A DNA stretch of 64,000 nt, from assembly GCF_954871325.1 (NCBI RefSeq), contig NC_088776.1, positions 24,352,508 through 24,416,507 of the forward strand, read 5' to 3'. The position numbers and the translations under genes were made by a program. Source of the stretch: Gordionus sp. m RMFG-2023. Its lineage: Eukaryota > Nematomorpha > Gordioida > Chordodea > Parachordodidae. Each line of letters starts with the position of its first letter. The stretch's first letter is position 1. This document shows, one piece after another, positions 1 to 11,842 of this stretch. Below the pieces are notes generated by a model. It made no database searches. It was not told where the DNA came from and saw only the letters and a list, made by a program, of their open reading frames with translations.

Positions 1-148
1 GAGTCTTAACTTTATAATTGATAGGAATATTTTAGAATAAAAATTGTCTAGGCCATATTTGACTTTGCTAAAGTTAGGTGATTTAACCAACTCAACAAGA
101 CTAATAGTTATATCGGATTTTATTTTAGTGGAAATTTGATATAATTTA

Positions 149-436
149 ATTTTTTATGATTTTTGGGAAGACATTTATGAAGTAAAATAAATGATGTTCC
201 TGATTTGTTTTTAAACTTATATATTGATTGACACCTAGTTCACCTAATCAATTCCAATTTATCTCCTTTTTTTATGACGCGATTTTTGAATGTTTTATCT
301 ATTTTTTATGATTTTCGGGAAGACATTTATGAAGTAGAATAAAAATGATGTTCCTGATTTGTTTTTAAACTTATATATTGATGGACAACTAGCTCAATTT
401 CAATTTATCTCCTTTTTTGTAACACAAATTTTTGCC
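149..436. repeat. Diverged tandem duplication, period about 152 bp, two copies
   Basis: The stretch starting ATTTTTTATGATTTT at 149 recurs at 301. Both copies contain GAAGACATTTATGAAGTA, then GATGTTCCTGATTTG and CAATTT(or C)CAATTTATCTCC in the same order. The second copy lacks about 10 bases near its centre and carries scattered substitutions. No coding potential is visible. It looks like a local segmental duplication rather than an element end. Confidence 0.85.
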
Positions 437-685
437 AAATGGACGATTTAGAAGAATTTATGTCCTCATGCAATTTAAATTTTTTAATTATATTTTCATT
501 TTTAAATAGTTTAATAAATCGATATTTTAAAAAAAAATCAAATTTAAATAGGAAATTATTGCGACGACTGACGAGTGTTTAGAAAAGTGGATAAAAATTA
601 AATTGTGAATTATACATTTTACAAAAAAAAATTAAAAGTGAAAGCATGCATGTAAAGAGTGCACATGTTTTTGTATTATGCATAT

Positions 686-760
686 TAGAGGTCTGCAATA
701 GGCGAGTTTTTACTCCCACCCATTCTGCGGGCGAGGGTGGACTTTTTAAAATATATAAAC
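686..760. mobile_element. Isolated end of a hAT-like non-autonomous element (TAGAGRTCTGCA family)
   Basis: TAGAGGTCTGCA at 686-697 matches the terminal inverted repeat of the element at 11124-11440 (TAGAGATCTGCA on its right side). It is followed by the same sort of GC-rich subterminal stretch (CCCACCC, GCGGGCGAGGG). I could not find a matching opposite end or a repeat of the flanking ATGCATAT nearby, so this is probably a solo or eroded end. The family assignment rests on the 12-bp terminus and on composition. Confidence 0.45.
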
Positions 761-1211
761 AATTGGATGAATTTTAAATATTTTTAGAGAAAAATTAGTA
801 GAACAGACTTTATTTATTGAAAATCATTGTTCTATTTAACGTCTAAGCATTAATCATCACATAAACAAGTAGTTTGAAATATCTATAATTTGTCTTAATT
901 ATTGTTTAATTAATAATTTCTGTCGCAAATAAAGAATAATTGCGCTAAAAAGAATCAGTAGTAGGATAAGAATATGTAAGTCTGGTTTCGTTTGCTTTAG
1001 AATAAATAATAACGATATCAAAAAGTAATTTTTATTAACAAGTAAAATTATCACGTACATAGAAAGTCAAAAACTTCAAATATATATATATATCTAGTAA
1101 ATCAATTTAAGGTAAATCAATTGATGGTTTGAGGCTTCGTATGTAGAAATAAAATTATATTATTTAGGGAATTTTTTTGTATATGTAAATAGTCATAGTT
1201 TAAAGCTTCAA

Positions 1212-1414
1212 TTAACTTTGTATATTATGATATTAAATTATATTATGCAACAATTTCTAACATTGACGGTCTTACCATGTTCAAGAAGAGGTTGAGAAGA
1301 ATCATCACTGGAACTGACGAATTCACCAACACTAGTGTCATTTTGCCAAGGATTAAAAAAGGCGAATATTTGTTGTTTTTTCATTTAGTGGTTAATGAGT
1401 GTATGTATATTTAA
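1212..1414 (+). other. Short protein-like open stretch, unidentified
   Basis: One plus-strand frame stays open from about 1190 to a stop at 1414. Its middle part, roughly 1262-1360, has a more even base composition than the surroundings and reads NIDGLTMFKKRLRRIITG followed by TDEFTNTSVILPRI. There is no obvious domain. An ATG at 1279 would give a peptide of about 45 residues. It could be an eroded exon or a transposon coding scrap; chance is not excluded. Confidence 0.2.
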
Positions 1415-1551
1415 AACCAATTAAGTATTTTCTTTAATTATCTAATTAACTTAGCTAAAGAAAATTTTATTTTTTCATTTAAATTTAATTGTTAATGGCG
1501 AATTAAAATTCAATAAATTAATATTTTTTTATATTTGAGGGACAGAAAAAT

Positions 1552-1660
1552 GGGGGGGGGGGTCTATTTGTGAAGACCGAAAATTTTATCAAGGGGCCAA
1601 GTTTGAGGCTCGTAATATTGGGAAGGGGGGTTGCCCACCACCATGGCTATGGGCCTTAAT
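1552..1660. repeat. G11 tract followed by an eroded repeat end
   Basis: Eleven G residues occupy 1552-1562. Downstream, GGGAAGGGGGG and CATGGCTATGGGCC (about 1620-1655) resemble the G-rich ends of the AGGCATAGCCAGG repeat family seen at 35606 and 54766, in the opposite orientation. No second end is recognisable. The frame 1564-1758 on the minus strand is judged to be a shadow of this repeat. Confidence 0.35.
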
Positions 1661-2062
1661 AATGAAACAATATCCATATTAAGTTCAATGCACATAATAG
1701 TAAGAATATCACTCCGTATTTGTAAATATAATAAATAATAATATAGAGGTGAAAACAATTTTTAAAAGAAAGAAAAGGTTTTTTTTCTATAATCTCAGAA
1801 GGAAATAATTGAATATAAAGGAGAAACGGGTGAATTACAATGCGCTAACGTATGTGTATTACATATTTTGAATCTCCTGATTTATCCCTTAGGTTTCTGA
1901 CAAACTTTTAAATTAGACTACACTTAACTCCCAAAGGATGTTTGACAACATATGTGAATTAATACTTGCCAGATAAATCTGCATATTTATTTGTTGTTAA
2001 ATCTTCTGTGTTGATGTTGGAAGGTGAAAGAGAGTCAAAGCAGGAAAAGTTCCATGTAAGAA

Positions 2063-2311
2063 TTGGTCATTCTTCTAAAGAATCCTTATAATTCTATCGG
2101 GCCGTATTACTTCGGTAAAAGGCCCGAGAGTTCTAAAGTGGTAGGAAAGTGTGCAGCGTATAAGGCCCTTTTGATTAGAATATTGCATCTGATATGTCTG
2201 ATTGAACATTTACTACAAGATAAATGTATTGAAAGCAATGGCGATCAGCTGGTTTCTTGCACTTGGTTTACTTATACGAGACAGACGCTGTTGCATTTAG
2301 GGCTTGGTTGA
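2063..2311 (+). other. 82-codon open frame, unidentified
   Basis: The frame opens with a GTG at 2063 and ends in TGA at 2309-2311. Its composition is closer to coding DNA than its neighbours, and the predicted peptide holds a cysteine- and leucine-rich stretch (KALLIRILHLICLIEHLL) and a final WFTYTRQTLLHLGLG. I recognise no family. There is no ribosome-binding or promoter signal and no ATG start. A potential splice donor (AAAGGTAGGC) lies about 95 bases downstream. It may be an old exon or repeat-derived fragment. Confidence 0.2.
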
Positions 2312-2319
2312 GAGATGCG

Positions 2320-3970
2320 GGGACATGATCTTAGGATAGAGTCAAGAAAGGTTTTCAGCGAGCCTTGCAATTATCAGATTATCTCGATATGTTTATGTGG
2401 AATGAAAGGTAGGCATTTTCATTTAATGGATGAATTCTTAATGTAACAACATTTGAATCAGTATTTCTCAGCTAAGAGTAGAAATATCTATTTATATATT
2501 TAATTTATTTACATATTAAGAACTTATACAACTATGCTACAGGATTTAATGACACATCCTTAATAAGATAGCTTAATTTTTCTCTTGCTCATAGGATATC
2601 GGTTTATTGATTTAATTGTGAAAATATCATAATATATAGTTAATACTGTCAGTATGTACAAAAATTTATATATTAAATCTAACAAAAAAGGAAAATATTT
2701 TTTATGACTTCCAACACAGCGACTCAAATTTAATATTATTGCCATCTTAATTTATTAATGTATATCTTTTTTTAATCTTTTTGTGTAAATTTTCATTTGA
2801 TGTTTACAATAATTTTTTTTAAGATAGTATATAAAATAAAAAGACTCTTAAGGGGCATAATAAATTTATTAAAATTAATAATCAACAAAAAAACTTTAAT
2901 GTATAGTGATTTCTTTTTTTAAATCCTAAATTAACCATCTTTACTTCTATAATATAATAATCATAATTGTTGTAAATATAATATATATCAGAAGCCTGCA
3001 GAGATCAATTAGTCTGGTCAGGACTTCTTAAATTTTTATCATCGGCTTGGATTTTTAAAATCTGATCATTTTATGGGCCATTTTAAATTTAATGGCCCAG
3101 ATATAGCTAAAAGAACAAATGAGATAAAACAAATTTGAATACAAGAATTTAATAATTCTGATTTTGTTATAAATGAACGTTTTATATTTTTTAGAATTTA
3201 TTTTAAATCTATATAGAGAGTGTTAAATATAAGATATTTTTAGAAAAATATTATATTCTCATTATGCCCTTTTTTAAATTCTTTCTCAAATTTCATACTT
3301 TTTTGAGTTTTATGGCCATTAAAATTTACCAATTTTTTTTCTTTATATACTTTTACTATTATTAAAGAGATATCTTATTCTTTGTATAAAGTATATTTTT
3401 TTATTGTCGTTTTTTTATAGTCAAAATGACAGTAATTTATGACACAAAAAAATTATTTTTATTGCTTTTCTCTATAAAAAAATTATTAAACCTCAAAAAA
3501 TGATACTTAATTTATTTCTTAGTTTTTGTTTTTTATATACATTTTGACAAAGAAATTCTTTTTAAGACGTGAATTTAGTGATAATATTTGTAAGCAAAGT
3601 ACATAGAATAAAAAAAATCCTGAAACCTTTCTTAATTTTTAAAAAAATTAAAGACTAAAAAAGTTTAATAAAGTAATTGAAACCGGTTCCACAACAACTT
3701 ATCAGTCGTGTCGCTAGTTCTTATTATTTAGGCGTGGTCAAAAAGAAAACGTTTTGATCAAATAGACAATTTTAAACATTCACAGATTGAATTCATAGGT
3801 ATAGCACGCTTCATCACTCTCTTGCCACCTAGTGAACTCGAATTATCATAGATCGAAAACCATAATCTTAATCAAAATCTTGAAATGAAGTTTTGAACAT
3901 TTGAAATCTGACTAAAACTTTGCTATATTTAATTTTCATTATAATCATATAAATAATTTCAAGGCCTCAG
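2320..3970. other. AT-rich stretch with one hairpin, otherwise nothing recognised
   Basis: This stretch is AT-rich with no coding signal. One perfect inverted repeat, TGGGCCATT at 3074-3082 and AATGGCCCA at 3091-3099 with an 8-base spacer, stands out. It may be the remnant of a small palindromic element end. Confidence 0.4.
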
Positions 3971-3989
3971 CCACATAACTGTAGGTATT

Positions 3990-4700
3990 TAAATGTTGTA
4001 TTTGTATCTTTAAGATACATGAAATGTATCTATTAATAGATATATTTTGATACAATTTTATTTTGCTTTTTTATTATATTAAAAATATTATTCTTATTTT
4101 TTGTATTAAATATTTTAAAATTTTTCCGAATTTATTATATAAGAAGTTTTATTTTACAATGATCAGAAAATTCCCGAAGAAAATGTAAAGATTGAATATT
4201 CGATTTCCTTATATCACTTGAAATATGAATAGGATTCTAATTTGAACACCCATCAAACTTTGAACCATCAAACTTTGAATGATATTTTTTATAAAATGAC
4301 TATCAGGATTTTACTATATTTATTTGAAGTGTTAATATAAAAGGGTTATTCATAAAGTATTATAACACCATTTCCTGTAAAGATAATTTTAATTTGAGTA
4401 AAAATGTGCTTAACAAATTCTAAAACAATAATATTTTATAATCTTTTAATTATATTTTTATAATAAATAAAATATCAAACAAAATAAAAAAGTATTTTGC
4501 TCACTTCAATATTTGAGTTTAACAATCAATTTTGACATTATGCACACCTTACGCAATTGTATCTTAAATTGTATATAGAAAAAAAATCTATCTATGTCTA
4601 GATGTTTTTTCATAAGTGTCTTTATGTCTTTTTAGTATCTAGATACATTTTAAAAATATCTTACTATTCAAAGTATTTTGGTATAATAACTAACACTCTA
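3990..4700. repeat. Region enriched in GTATC/GATAC motifs, possible eroded element
   Basis: GTATCTTTAAGATAC, the perfect palindrome TATCTATTAATAGATA (around 4025-4045) and further ATACATT/GTATCT motifs occur near 3990-4060. Similar motifs recur near 4555-4690 (TAGTATCTAGATACATT). Paired clusters of one short motif are how several better-preserved hAT-like elements in this window are built. No terminal repeat or target duplication could be identified here. Confidence 0.25.
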
Positions 4701-4914
4701 TTACTCCTTAAAATTGTTTTTGAAATCTTATTGAGGCGTTGAAAAAATTTAAACTGCCTTTAAGCTTTTTTTTAACCATTGATTATAAATTTTGTTTCTT
4801 TTTTGCTAATATTTAAAAATAACAAAACAAATAAACAAAAAAAATAATAAATAAAATGAGAATTTATTCCAGGACACCGAGAATGTTGACATAATTCGAT
4901 GGGCAGACAAACTT

Positions 4915-4982
4915 TTTATTTGGGTCCTAGGTCCCTTTGCGGGCCTACGGCCTTTCTGGCCTTCGGCTAGGTCCCACTTCCA
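4915..4982. repeat. GC-rich islet with GGCC-containing inverted motifs
   Basis: About 60 bases are majority G+C inside very AT-rich DNA. They contain GGGTCCTAGGTCCC, GGGCCTACGGCC and GGCCTTCGGCTAGGTCCC, which are partly self-complementary. It resembles a subterminal end of a small transposon, but no partner end was seen. It does not code. Confidence 0.35.
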
Positions 4983-5454
4983 ATAATGATATATTTTGTT
5001 TATTTATATGTAAAACCTTATTTTATTATTATACTCACTCAAAAATATAATTAAAAATTTGCTTATTCTTTCTATTTTTGAAAAAACACTATTAGAGAGC
5101 TGCTTTTTAAAGTTATTTAACCAACTCACAGCTATCCCTGGGGTTATGGATAAATTTTTCATCTGGGATTATACTTGTGTTACCACTTTCCCCACTATCA
5201 ATAGCAAGACAAACACACTAACTCAAACAAATACAAAACATTGAATTACTTTATTTTTAATCATTGCTATATCCAACAGTGAACATTTTTCTACTAATAC
5301 CTTCCCTTTATAAAAAACTTTGGCCGATAAGATACGAATCCACACATTGGAGGCCAAAGAATTTCTTTTCTTAAGACAAAAAATGCAAATTGAAATATTA
5401 AAATATAATTATTGATCGTTTTTAGGGACTCATTTATATTATTCATAATCGTGA

Positions 5455-5466
5455 CCCCCCCCCCCC
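5455..5466. repeat. C12 homopolymer tract
   Basis: Twelve consecutive C residues inside AT-rich DNA, the longest of the thirteen G/C runs in the window. Confidence 0.95.
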
Positions 5467-5839
5467 TCACTTTTCTCACCTTTTAATATAATTTTATATT
5501 TATATCGTGTTTTTAATAAGAATATATTTGAAATATTTGAATAAAAAAAAATTTAGAAGAAAAACAATATAACAACAAATTAATTATTTTATTTTTCAAA
5601 TATAAAATATAGCAAAATTTTTAAATAACACTTAATAAGTGGCAAGTCAATAATTTAAACATTTTTTTACATTATATTACTTATTATAAACATGATGATT
5701 GTTTGCTCATTTTTAGATAACTATCAGAGAATATTTTGTAGATTGAATATTTGGCTATTTTAAATCTCCGCTTGGAAGATTGTTGAGGTGGATATGTCGG
5801 ATTTGACTAAAAATATATATAAAACCCCACGCCAAGGGG

Positions 5840-6160
5840 CACACAGGGTATGATAGTTATTTTATCGGGTCTTTTATTATCACCGAGAAAACCCGGACAA
5901 GCTCTAAGATAGAAAGATTGACTCTTTTATTTTAATAAGGATAGATTTTGCGGGAATAGCGTCTCCTTGATTATCTACAAATCAGAAGCCGGTATGCTTT
6001 TACGATTATAGACTGACTGCATTCTACCCATATGGTTGGTATTAAATATCTCAATAGAGATGGATGAGTATCTGAGTTATTCTGCTGATAAATCCAGACC
6101 TAGATTTGAACTAGGGGACTTCCAGCCATTCATAGGCAATGCTGGAAGTCAAGATTTATG
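5840..6160. other. Moderately GC-richer block with a 10-bp hairpin
   Basis: GACTTCCAGC at 6117-6126 and GCTGGAAGTC at 6141-6150 form a perfect 10-bp inverted repeat with a 14-base loop. Just beside it, the minus strand reads CCTAG TTCAAAT CTAGG, which has the shape of a tRNA T-arm. No acceptor stem or anticodon arm can be drawn around it, so I do not call a tRNA. The block may be a decayed short interspersed or palindromic element. Confidence 0.3.
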
Positions 6161-6369
6161 ATATATTTTTAAAATTGTTGATAATATTGGCGATCTTACT
6201 TGTCATCATGTGTACAAATTAGAGGGTTTATATGAAATAGTTGAAAAGTTACTTGAGTGGAATTTCTATGAAATCAAGAATTGATAGCCTATTCTTATTA
6301 AATATATTCAAAGATCTCACTCCTTTAGAAATGGCTTGAGAATGAAACCGAAAATTTAGTTGATATAAA

Positions 6370-6432
6370 TTTTAGATATAATTCGAATAATTTTAGATAT
6401 AATTCGAATAATTTTAGATATAATTAGAATAA
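6370..6432. repeat. Tandem repeat, three copies of a 21-bp unit
   Basis: The unit TTTTAGATATAATTCGAATAA is repeated at 6370-6390, 6391-6411 and 6412-6432, with a single C-to-A difference in the last copy (ATTAG for ATTCG). Confidence 0.95.
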
Positions 6433-6939
6433 TTTTTTTTACCCAGTATATATTTTATAAATATCTTTACAAAATATTTCTTTGATTTTTTATGTGCAAC
6501 ATTTTTTATTACACAATTCATATTTTTTGTCCTTGGCATTTTTATCTTTTAATCACAATTTTATTTAAGGTCCTTTCCGGACATAATCTTTTGTTTTAGT
6601 ACCAAATTGTCTAAAATTTGTCCAAAGATGTATTTTTTGCATATATGCTATCTATCATATATTCATTTTAAGAAAGAGAGGCTCCGCACTTAAACGATAT
6701 GACTAATTTGCTTTTAGGCATAAGTATAATATTTCAAAAAATCTATATATAATTTTCTCTATAATTTCTCATCTAGAGAATAAACTTTATCCAAAGTTTT
6801 TAGCACATATAAAAGAATAAATAGAGCCATTTAAATTCACTACATCCGATGTGTATAGCAGGGGGTAAAATGGCAAATAAAATCAATTAAATTGTAAATG
6901 TTATCCAAGATTTGATTTAACAGATTGGAACATAAAACT

Positions 6940-7080
6940 TAGGATCGTCAAAACCACGTCAAAACTAATAACTGGAACAAAAACCTAGTTTTCAAAATTA
7001 TAGTAAACAAAACCGGAACCAACTTTTTAATGTATTCGAAACCACAACCAGAGCGTTTTAGTTCAAGTTCTAACTCTTGT
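6940..7080. mobile_element. Eroded element end with AACCGGAACC-type motifs
   Basis: Motifs such as CAAAACCGGAACCAAC, GTTCAAAACC-like strings and TTCGAAACCACAACCAGAGCG recall the subterminal motif array of the 761-bp element at 43358-44118. No terminal inverted repeat with target duplication was found, so this is only a likely relic of that or a related family. Confidence 0.3.
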
Positions 7081-7249
7081 ATTTTTCAATCTATTTTATT
7101 TTATTTTTGAAATGAATATGAAATGCCTCACACCTCCAGATTTTTTTAAACCTTTTCTTATATTTTTTAAATTCATTTTAATATTTTGATATGAAATCAG
7201 GAAAAAAGGAAGAATAGAAAGGAAATATTATATTAATATCTTTTTCAAC

Positions 7250-7760
7250 CACGAATTGGACCTATATTTTAAACTTATTTCGTCAATGGTTGGCGGGATG
7301 GAAGGGTTTAGTAGCTCGCCGATTATGCCTAAATTGAATTATTTGTTATTCACTGTGTATTTTAAGAATACGAATGAAGATGAAAAAAATATTATCCGAT
7401 CGAATTATTTGAAATTATTTGTATTAATCAAAAATATTCGTAATATATTCAAAGTTATTTGAAATCATTCATAAATATTCAAAATGTTCCTTGTGGAACT
7501 TTTTGATACTCAATTTCCGCAATCATTTTTAATAATTTTTAATAATCTATTTTTCACTTTTGAAATAATTTTTAGAACGTTTAGTCGAATAGTAGTTTAT
7601 TATTCGTACAATTAATTATTCGATTCCCAATAATTTTTCAATTCGTGCCAATGATAATTCATATCGCATGGATACGAATAATACAGTTGTTCGATTAGAT
7701 ACGTATTTTGTGGGTATATCACCGATGTTGCTTGAGCATGGTAGTTTGGGCATTGGAAAA
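7250..7760. repeat. ATTCG-rich block, possible element remnant
   Basis: The pentamer ATTCG/CGAAT occurs many times between about 7365 and 7705 (AATACGAATGAAG, AAATATTCGTAAT, TTATTCGTAC, ATTCGATTCCC, GGATACGAATAAT). The clustering resembles subterminal motif arrays of hAT-like elements. The 68-codon frame at 7256-7462 falls inside it and has no recognisable domain. Element limits could not be set. Confidence 0.3.
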
Positions 7761-7769
7761 ATCACTTTT

Positions 7770-9340
7770 TAAAAAATTAGTATTAAAAAATGGCAAAACA
7801 TATTTGATCACGTTATATCAATATATTTTGAAATCCATTTAGTTATGCCCTCCTTAATATTTGTATTAATTTCTCAAACGTGCAAGAATCCTGATCAAAT
7901 AAATTAGAGAACAGAATAATAAAATATTCACTTTTTGAATATTTATTTTATTATTTAATTAATATGTTTATTCTTATTATTATAAATTTACATTAATATG
8001 TTAACCTACGATTCGATATATGCAGAGACCTAAGAGATACCCCGCAGCTCTAGCGGGTGGAATTTTTTTTTTCGCAATGCAAAAGGGGCCCAAAAATTTA
8101 GATTTATATTAATTTATTATTAAAAATATAATTTTTTCTTATAAATAAAATATATTCTATATAAAAATGAAAATGTTATTCCCATAATCTATTAAGCAGA
8201 TTTGATCTCTTACTGTTTTGTATTATATTGATTTAAAATATAATGGCAGTTTATGAGGCTAAAAATTGGTATAAATGAATTTTATTAAAAAAATAATGAC
8301 GAATAAGATTAAGTAATCCCTCTTTTATGAAATTTTACTGGATGTCCCTCAGGATATAAAAACGGCAGATAATTAAATTTTATATTAAGATATATTATAA
8401 TTAGATTGAAGAGAATATGACAAAGGATCATTAAAAAAAATTATTTTTAAAGATTCTATAAGTTATAAAACAATTCGAAATCAATCACATTAAATATTTT
8501 AAAAGCTCAAAAGATTTACTATATAATTGCAATAGAAGAGTAGAGTTTCTCAAAATTAGAGTTAATAAAAAGAATATATAACATTTCAGTCTGACAAGCG
8601 AGATTAAGATATTTTGATCGTTATAGAGATGAGATAAATATGAATGATTTATTCAAATTTGATTCTTATAGTCTATAGTTGGTTTTCTTTTTATAACCAA
8701 ATTTTTTTTTAAAGTTAAATAATGTTATGTCGTATGGGATATGTCCACCCTGATTTGGGATCTCTCATTTTTATTTGCTGAGGGCGAATTTCTAAATTCG
8801 AATATATAATTTAAGGAAAAGCACCCACAATATGAATTTCAGAAAATTTTTTGAACTTTTCTATATTATTTTATCATATGAAAAATCGATCTAGAAATTA
8901 ATATAAATTAAGAATAATTCAAAATTTCATGTCAAAATTTTTTGAAATTTAGAATGGGTATACCTATATATATGCTAGAAAATATTTCCGATCAAATTAT
9001 ATTTACAAATTAAAATCGCCTTTAAATTATTTAAATTTGAAAGATTCTTAAAAACTCAATTTTGGTCAATTATTAAAAACGTCCCAATTACAAAATAATA
9101 TTATATAAGCCTCGAGATTTAGCAAATAAATGTCTAAATCTTTCTTCCATCTATGAGCAAAGTCTCCGGGTTTAAATACTATTATTTTGGGCTTTTTAAC
9201 AAAACTAATTCTGACACCCTATAACTTCCCTGTCCCTCGACATATACATTTATCCTATATCTATTTTAATCTTTACAAACTATCCCGATGCAATTAAGTT
9301 ATTTATACATGAGTTGCGTTTTATTTGACTTTTATAAATT
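7770..9340. other. AT-rich stretch, little recognised
   Basis: Only a short GC-rich patch near 8033-8090 (CAGAGACCTAAGAG, CCCCGCAGCTCTAGCGGGTGG) stands out. It begins with CAGAG, as hAT ends often do, but has no visible partner. Confidence 0.3.
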
Positions 9341-9375
9341 TAAGGACATGAATTTTTTGGTCAAAAGTGCGCCTG

Positions 9376-9425
9376 ACAAAAATACCCTGGGCAAAAATAA
9401 CCTAGGACAAACTGAACAAAATTAC
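9376..9425. repeat. Short repeated motif GACAAAAATACCCTGG
   Basis: GACAAAAATACCCTGG is followed by GCAAAAATAACCTAG, then GACAAACTGAACAAAATTACCC, as three degenerate copies of one motif. Similar wording (GGACAAAAATGTTCCTG, AAAAATACCCC) occurs inside the small element at 36094-36252, so this may be part of a related element. The frame 9288-9500 over it is not considered a gene. Confidence 0.35.
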
Positions 9426-9650
9426 CCTTATTTTAGAAAGAAAAAAAATTATTGCTTAAAAAAGTGGCGGAATTCGATTTTTATATACGCAAAAAAATAA
9501 TGCAATTTAATATTTAAATAGATGGTATTGGTAGGGGCTCATATTGATTTTATAAGATTCTTACCTGGTAAAGGAATCAAATAAATATCTGCATCGGAAG
9601 GGTTAAAAATAATAAACATGGGTTAAAAATATTTTAAAAATAATATGGGA

Positions 9651-9661
9651 GGGGGGGGGGG
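9651..9661. repeat. G11 homopolymer tract
   Basis: Eleven consecutive G residues, preceded by GGGA. Confidence 0.95.
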
Positions 9662-10764
9662 TGGATTTTAAAATTTTATGAACAGGACGGGCTTTTATTT
9701 TTTAAATTTAAATTTCCTATTTTATATTTTTTAAGTTTAAATAATAATATAATATAATAAAATAAATAGCGAACCATCCAATCAAATAATTTTTTTTTAA
9801 TGACGATATAAATATTTTGAATAAATGGGCATGGTTATTAAATTTATTTTAAAAAACTATCCATGTATAATTTTAAAAACAACTTGTCTGTCACGCCTCT
9901 TGTTATAGAAAGATATAAACTATCATATAAAAAGTTTACCCACTTATACCCACAAAGATTTTAAAATTCTGCAAGGTTTACTTAGCTTTAAAGTTACCAT
10001 TTAACGCCATTTGATTTTTGGTCACTTTAGAGAAGGTTTGGTCCTTGTTGTATTGCATTACAAATATCTATCCTTTTTCGTAATTAATTTCAAACGATGA
10101 TCATTTTTCAAGATCCATTTTTTAAAGCGAAAAAAAACTAGCTCTAGATATTTTAATTAAAAGATCCAACAAAATCTTCAAAATTGGTTTTTTTAATATA
10201 AAAATTTAATAAAGGAATTTTCCTTTTTTAAAAAAATGTATAATTAAATTTTCATGAAAAGAATTACTATAATTAAAGTTTGACTTATCTATTTTCTTTT
10301 TTGGTGAGGAAAATAACTTAAAAAGAAAATATATGTAATACCTAGGAGACAGCTAGAAAAGTCGTTAGATAAGTGGTTCAAATATTAGAACAATTCAATT
10401 TTTAATTCGGGTGTTTGATTAGGAGAGGCAAATAAAGATATCACTTGATGAACTTACTTCAAATGTTATAATAAACACCATAACTTTATCAGCTTTTCCT
10501 CACGGCATGTAAGTCAGACCCTGAGAAACATTTTCTCTGGATTAGGCTCAAAATATTTCACTTTAAAAATAATAATTCGCCCCGGAAAGAAAACTCGAAC
10601 TTTTAAAAAATGCAAGCCTGGTGGTAGACAAAAAACTGAATTAATATCGAGTTAGTCCAATACAGGACTCCATCTCAAATCGGTTATAATTATTATCGAG
10701 ATCGTTATTCTTTTTAAATTTATTTATTCTTAGGTTCCTAGATTGACTCAATGTTTTATTTTTT

Positions 10765-10860
10765 CCTAGCCCGATTCAACACATTTTTTAAATTTAAGCC
10801 TTGCCCTGCTCCAATTTCTTTAAAAATTTAAGCAAGCCCCAATATTTTTAGGCCAAATCG
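10765..10860. mobile_element. GCCC-motif cluster, eroded hAT-like end
   Basis: TAGCCCGATTC, AAGCCTTGCCCTGC, CAAGCCCC and TAGGCCAAATC occur within 100 bases, separated by AT-rich spacers. This is the same design as the subterminal arrays of the 11124-11440 element. No intact terminus is visible. Confidence 0.35.
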
Positions 10861-11115
10861 TAATTGAATAATTTATATATATCTTTTTTTTAGTCATTTA
10901 CATCCCCTTATAGCTTTTATTTTGTCATTGAGTATTTTAAAACTTCTAATTAAATTAACGGTTATCAGATCTTTTCTATTTTCGCTGAAAGCATCACAGC
11001 GAATGCCAATTTTCACGAAAAGATAATTCCTTGAACTTACTATCGAAACTATTACTACAAAGTAATTATGGTAAATGTTATTTTAAATATTCTGCGAATG
11101 CCATTTAAAGATGAT

Positions 11116-11123
11116 ATTTGAAT
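11116..11123. repeat. Left 8-bp target-site duplication of the 11124-11440 element
   Basis: ATTTGAAT is repeated exactly at 11441-11448. Eight-base duplications are the hallmark of hAT insertions. Confidence 0.8.
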
Positions 11124-11440
11124 TAGTGTTCTGCATCGGGCCTCGAAATTTTTTAAAAAAGTTTTACCGACCCGACCCGGCCCGAATTTATTTAAATAGA
11201 GAAATTAATTTTTATAATTCTCAAAATAAAAGACGTATGTTATATGTCGTTTAGTTTCAATAAATAAAATCAAATATTTTTATTTTACATAAAAAATTCA
11301 ATATAAAATTGATTAATTTAGATATATTTAAAAATTTCCAAGGTCCGACCCGACCCGGCCCGAATTTTTTAAAAAAATATTAGGCCCCGCCCGAACCCGA
11401 TTATTTTAAATAAAATTGGGCCTAACTTTGCAGATCTCTA
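11124..11440. mobile_element. 317-bp non-autonomous hAT-like element with perfect 8-bp target duplication
   Basis: The left end reads TAGTGTTCTGCA and the complement of the right end reads TAGAGATCTGCA, an imperfect 12-bp terminal inverted repeat that fits the hAT start pattern (T/C)A(A/G)NG. Inside each end sits a GC-rich array of GCCCG-like motifs (GACCCGACCCGGCCCGAA near 11171 and again near 11346, and GCCCCGCCCGAACCCG near 11384), with an AT-rich centre. It has no coding capacity. The paired GCCCG arrays are probably transposase-binding subterminal repeats; that role is inferred from hAT elements generally. The exact flanking ATTTGAAT copies suggest it is not among the oldest insertions here. 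Confidence 0.85.
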
Positions 11441-11448
11441 ATTTGAAT
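11441..11448. repeat. Right 8-bp target-site duplication of the 11124-11440 element
   Basis: Exact second copy of ATTTGAAT. Confidence 0.8.
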
Positions 11449-11714
11449 TACCCATTTATAAAACCATAGGACCATATACTCAACTTTGGCATTGAAAAAT
11501 AAGTTTGGGCTAGGATTTAATTTATATTTTTAATAGCTCTATATCAGCTATTTTTTTTACCCAAATGTTTTAAAATAATGAGACCATTCTAGTTATATTG
11601 CATATCATAGAATGTTTTCGCGATAATCGAAGTTCATGGTAGGCAATATTTGGTAATATATTCATGGAAATGTTTTTTCGAGATTATTAAGACTCAATGT
11701 AATTGGTAATAAAT

Positions 11715-11842
11715 ATAATATACTTTTTATTTTTTAGTTTTACAAATACTATATATACTCTCTAAATAATGCAAATAAATACTAAATACAAATACAATAC
11801 AAAAAATTTTGAAATACAGTATTCAAGATATAGCCCAACCCT
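11715..11842. mobile_element. 3' end of a small element ending TATAGCCCAACCCT
   Basis: The segment with ACTAAATACAAATAC repeats and a final GATATAGCCCAACCCT (11827-11842) matches a second copy at 26809-26957, which ends GATATAGCCCAACCCTG. Read on the other strand, that end is CAGGGTTGGGCTATATC, a typical hAT-like terminus. No opposite end with CAGGGTTGGG was seen, so both copies seem one-ended. Confidence 0.5.
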
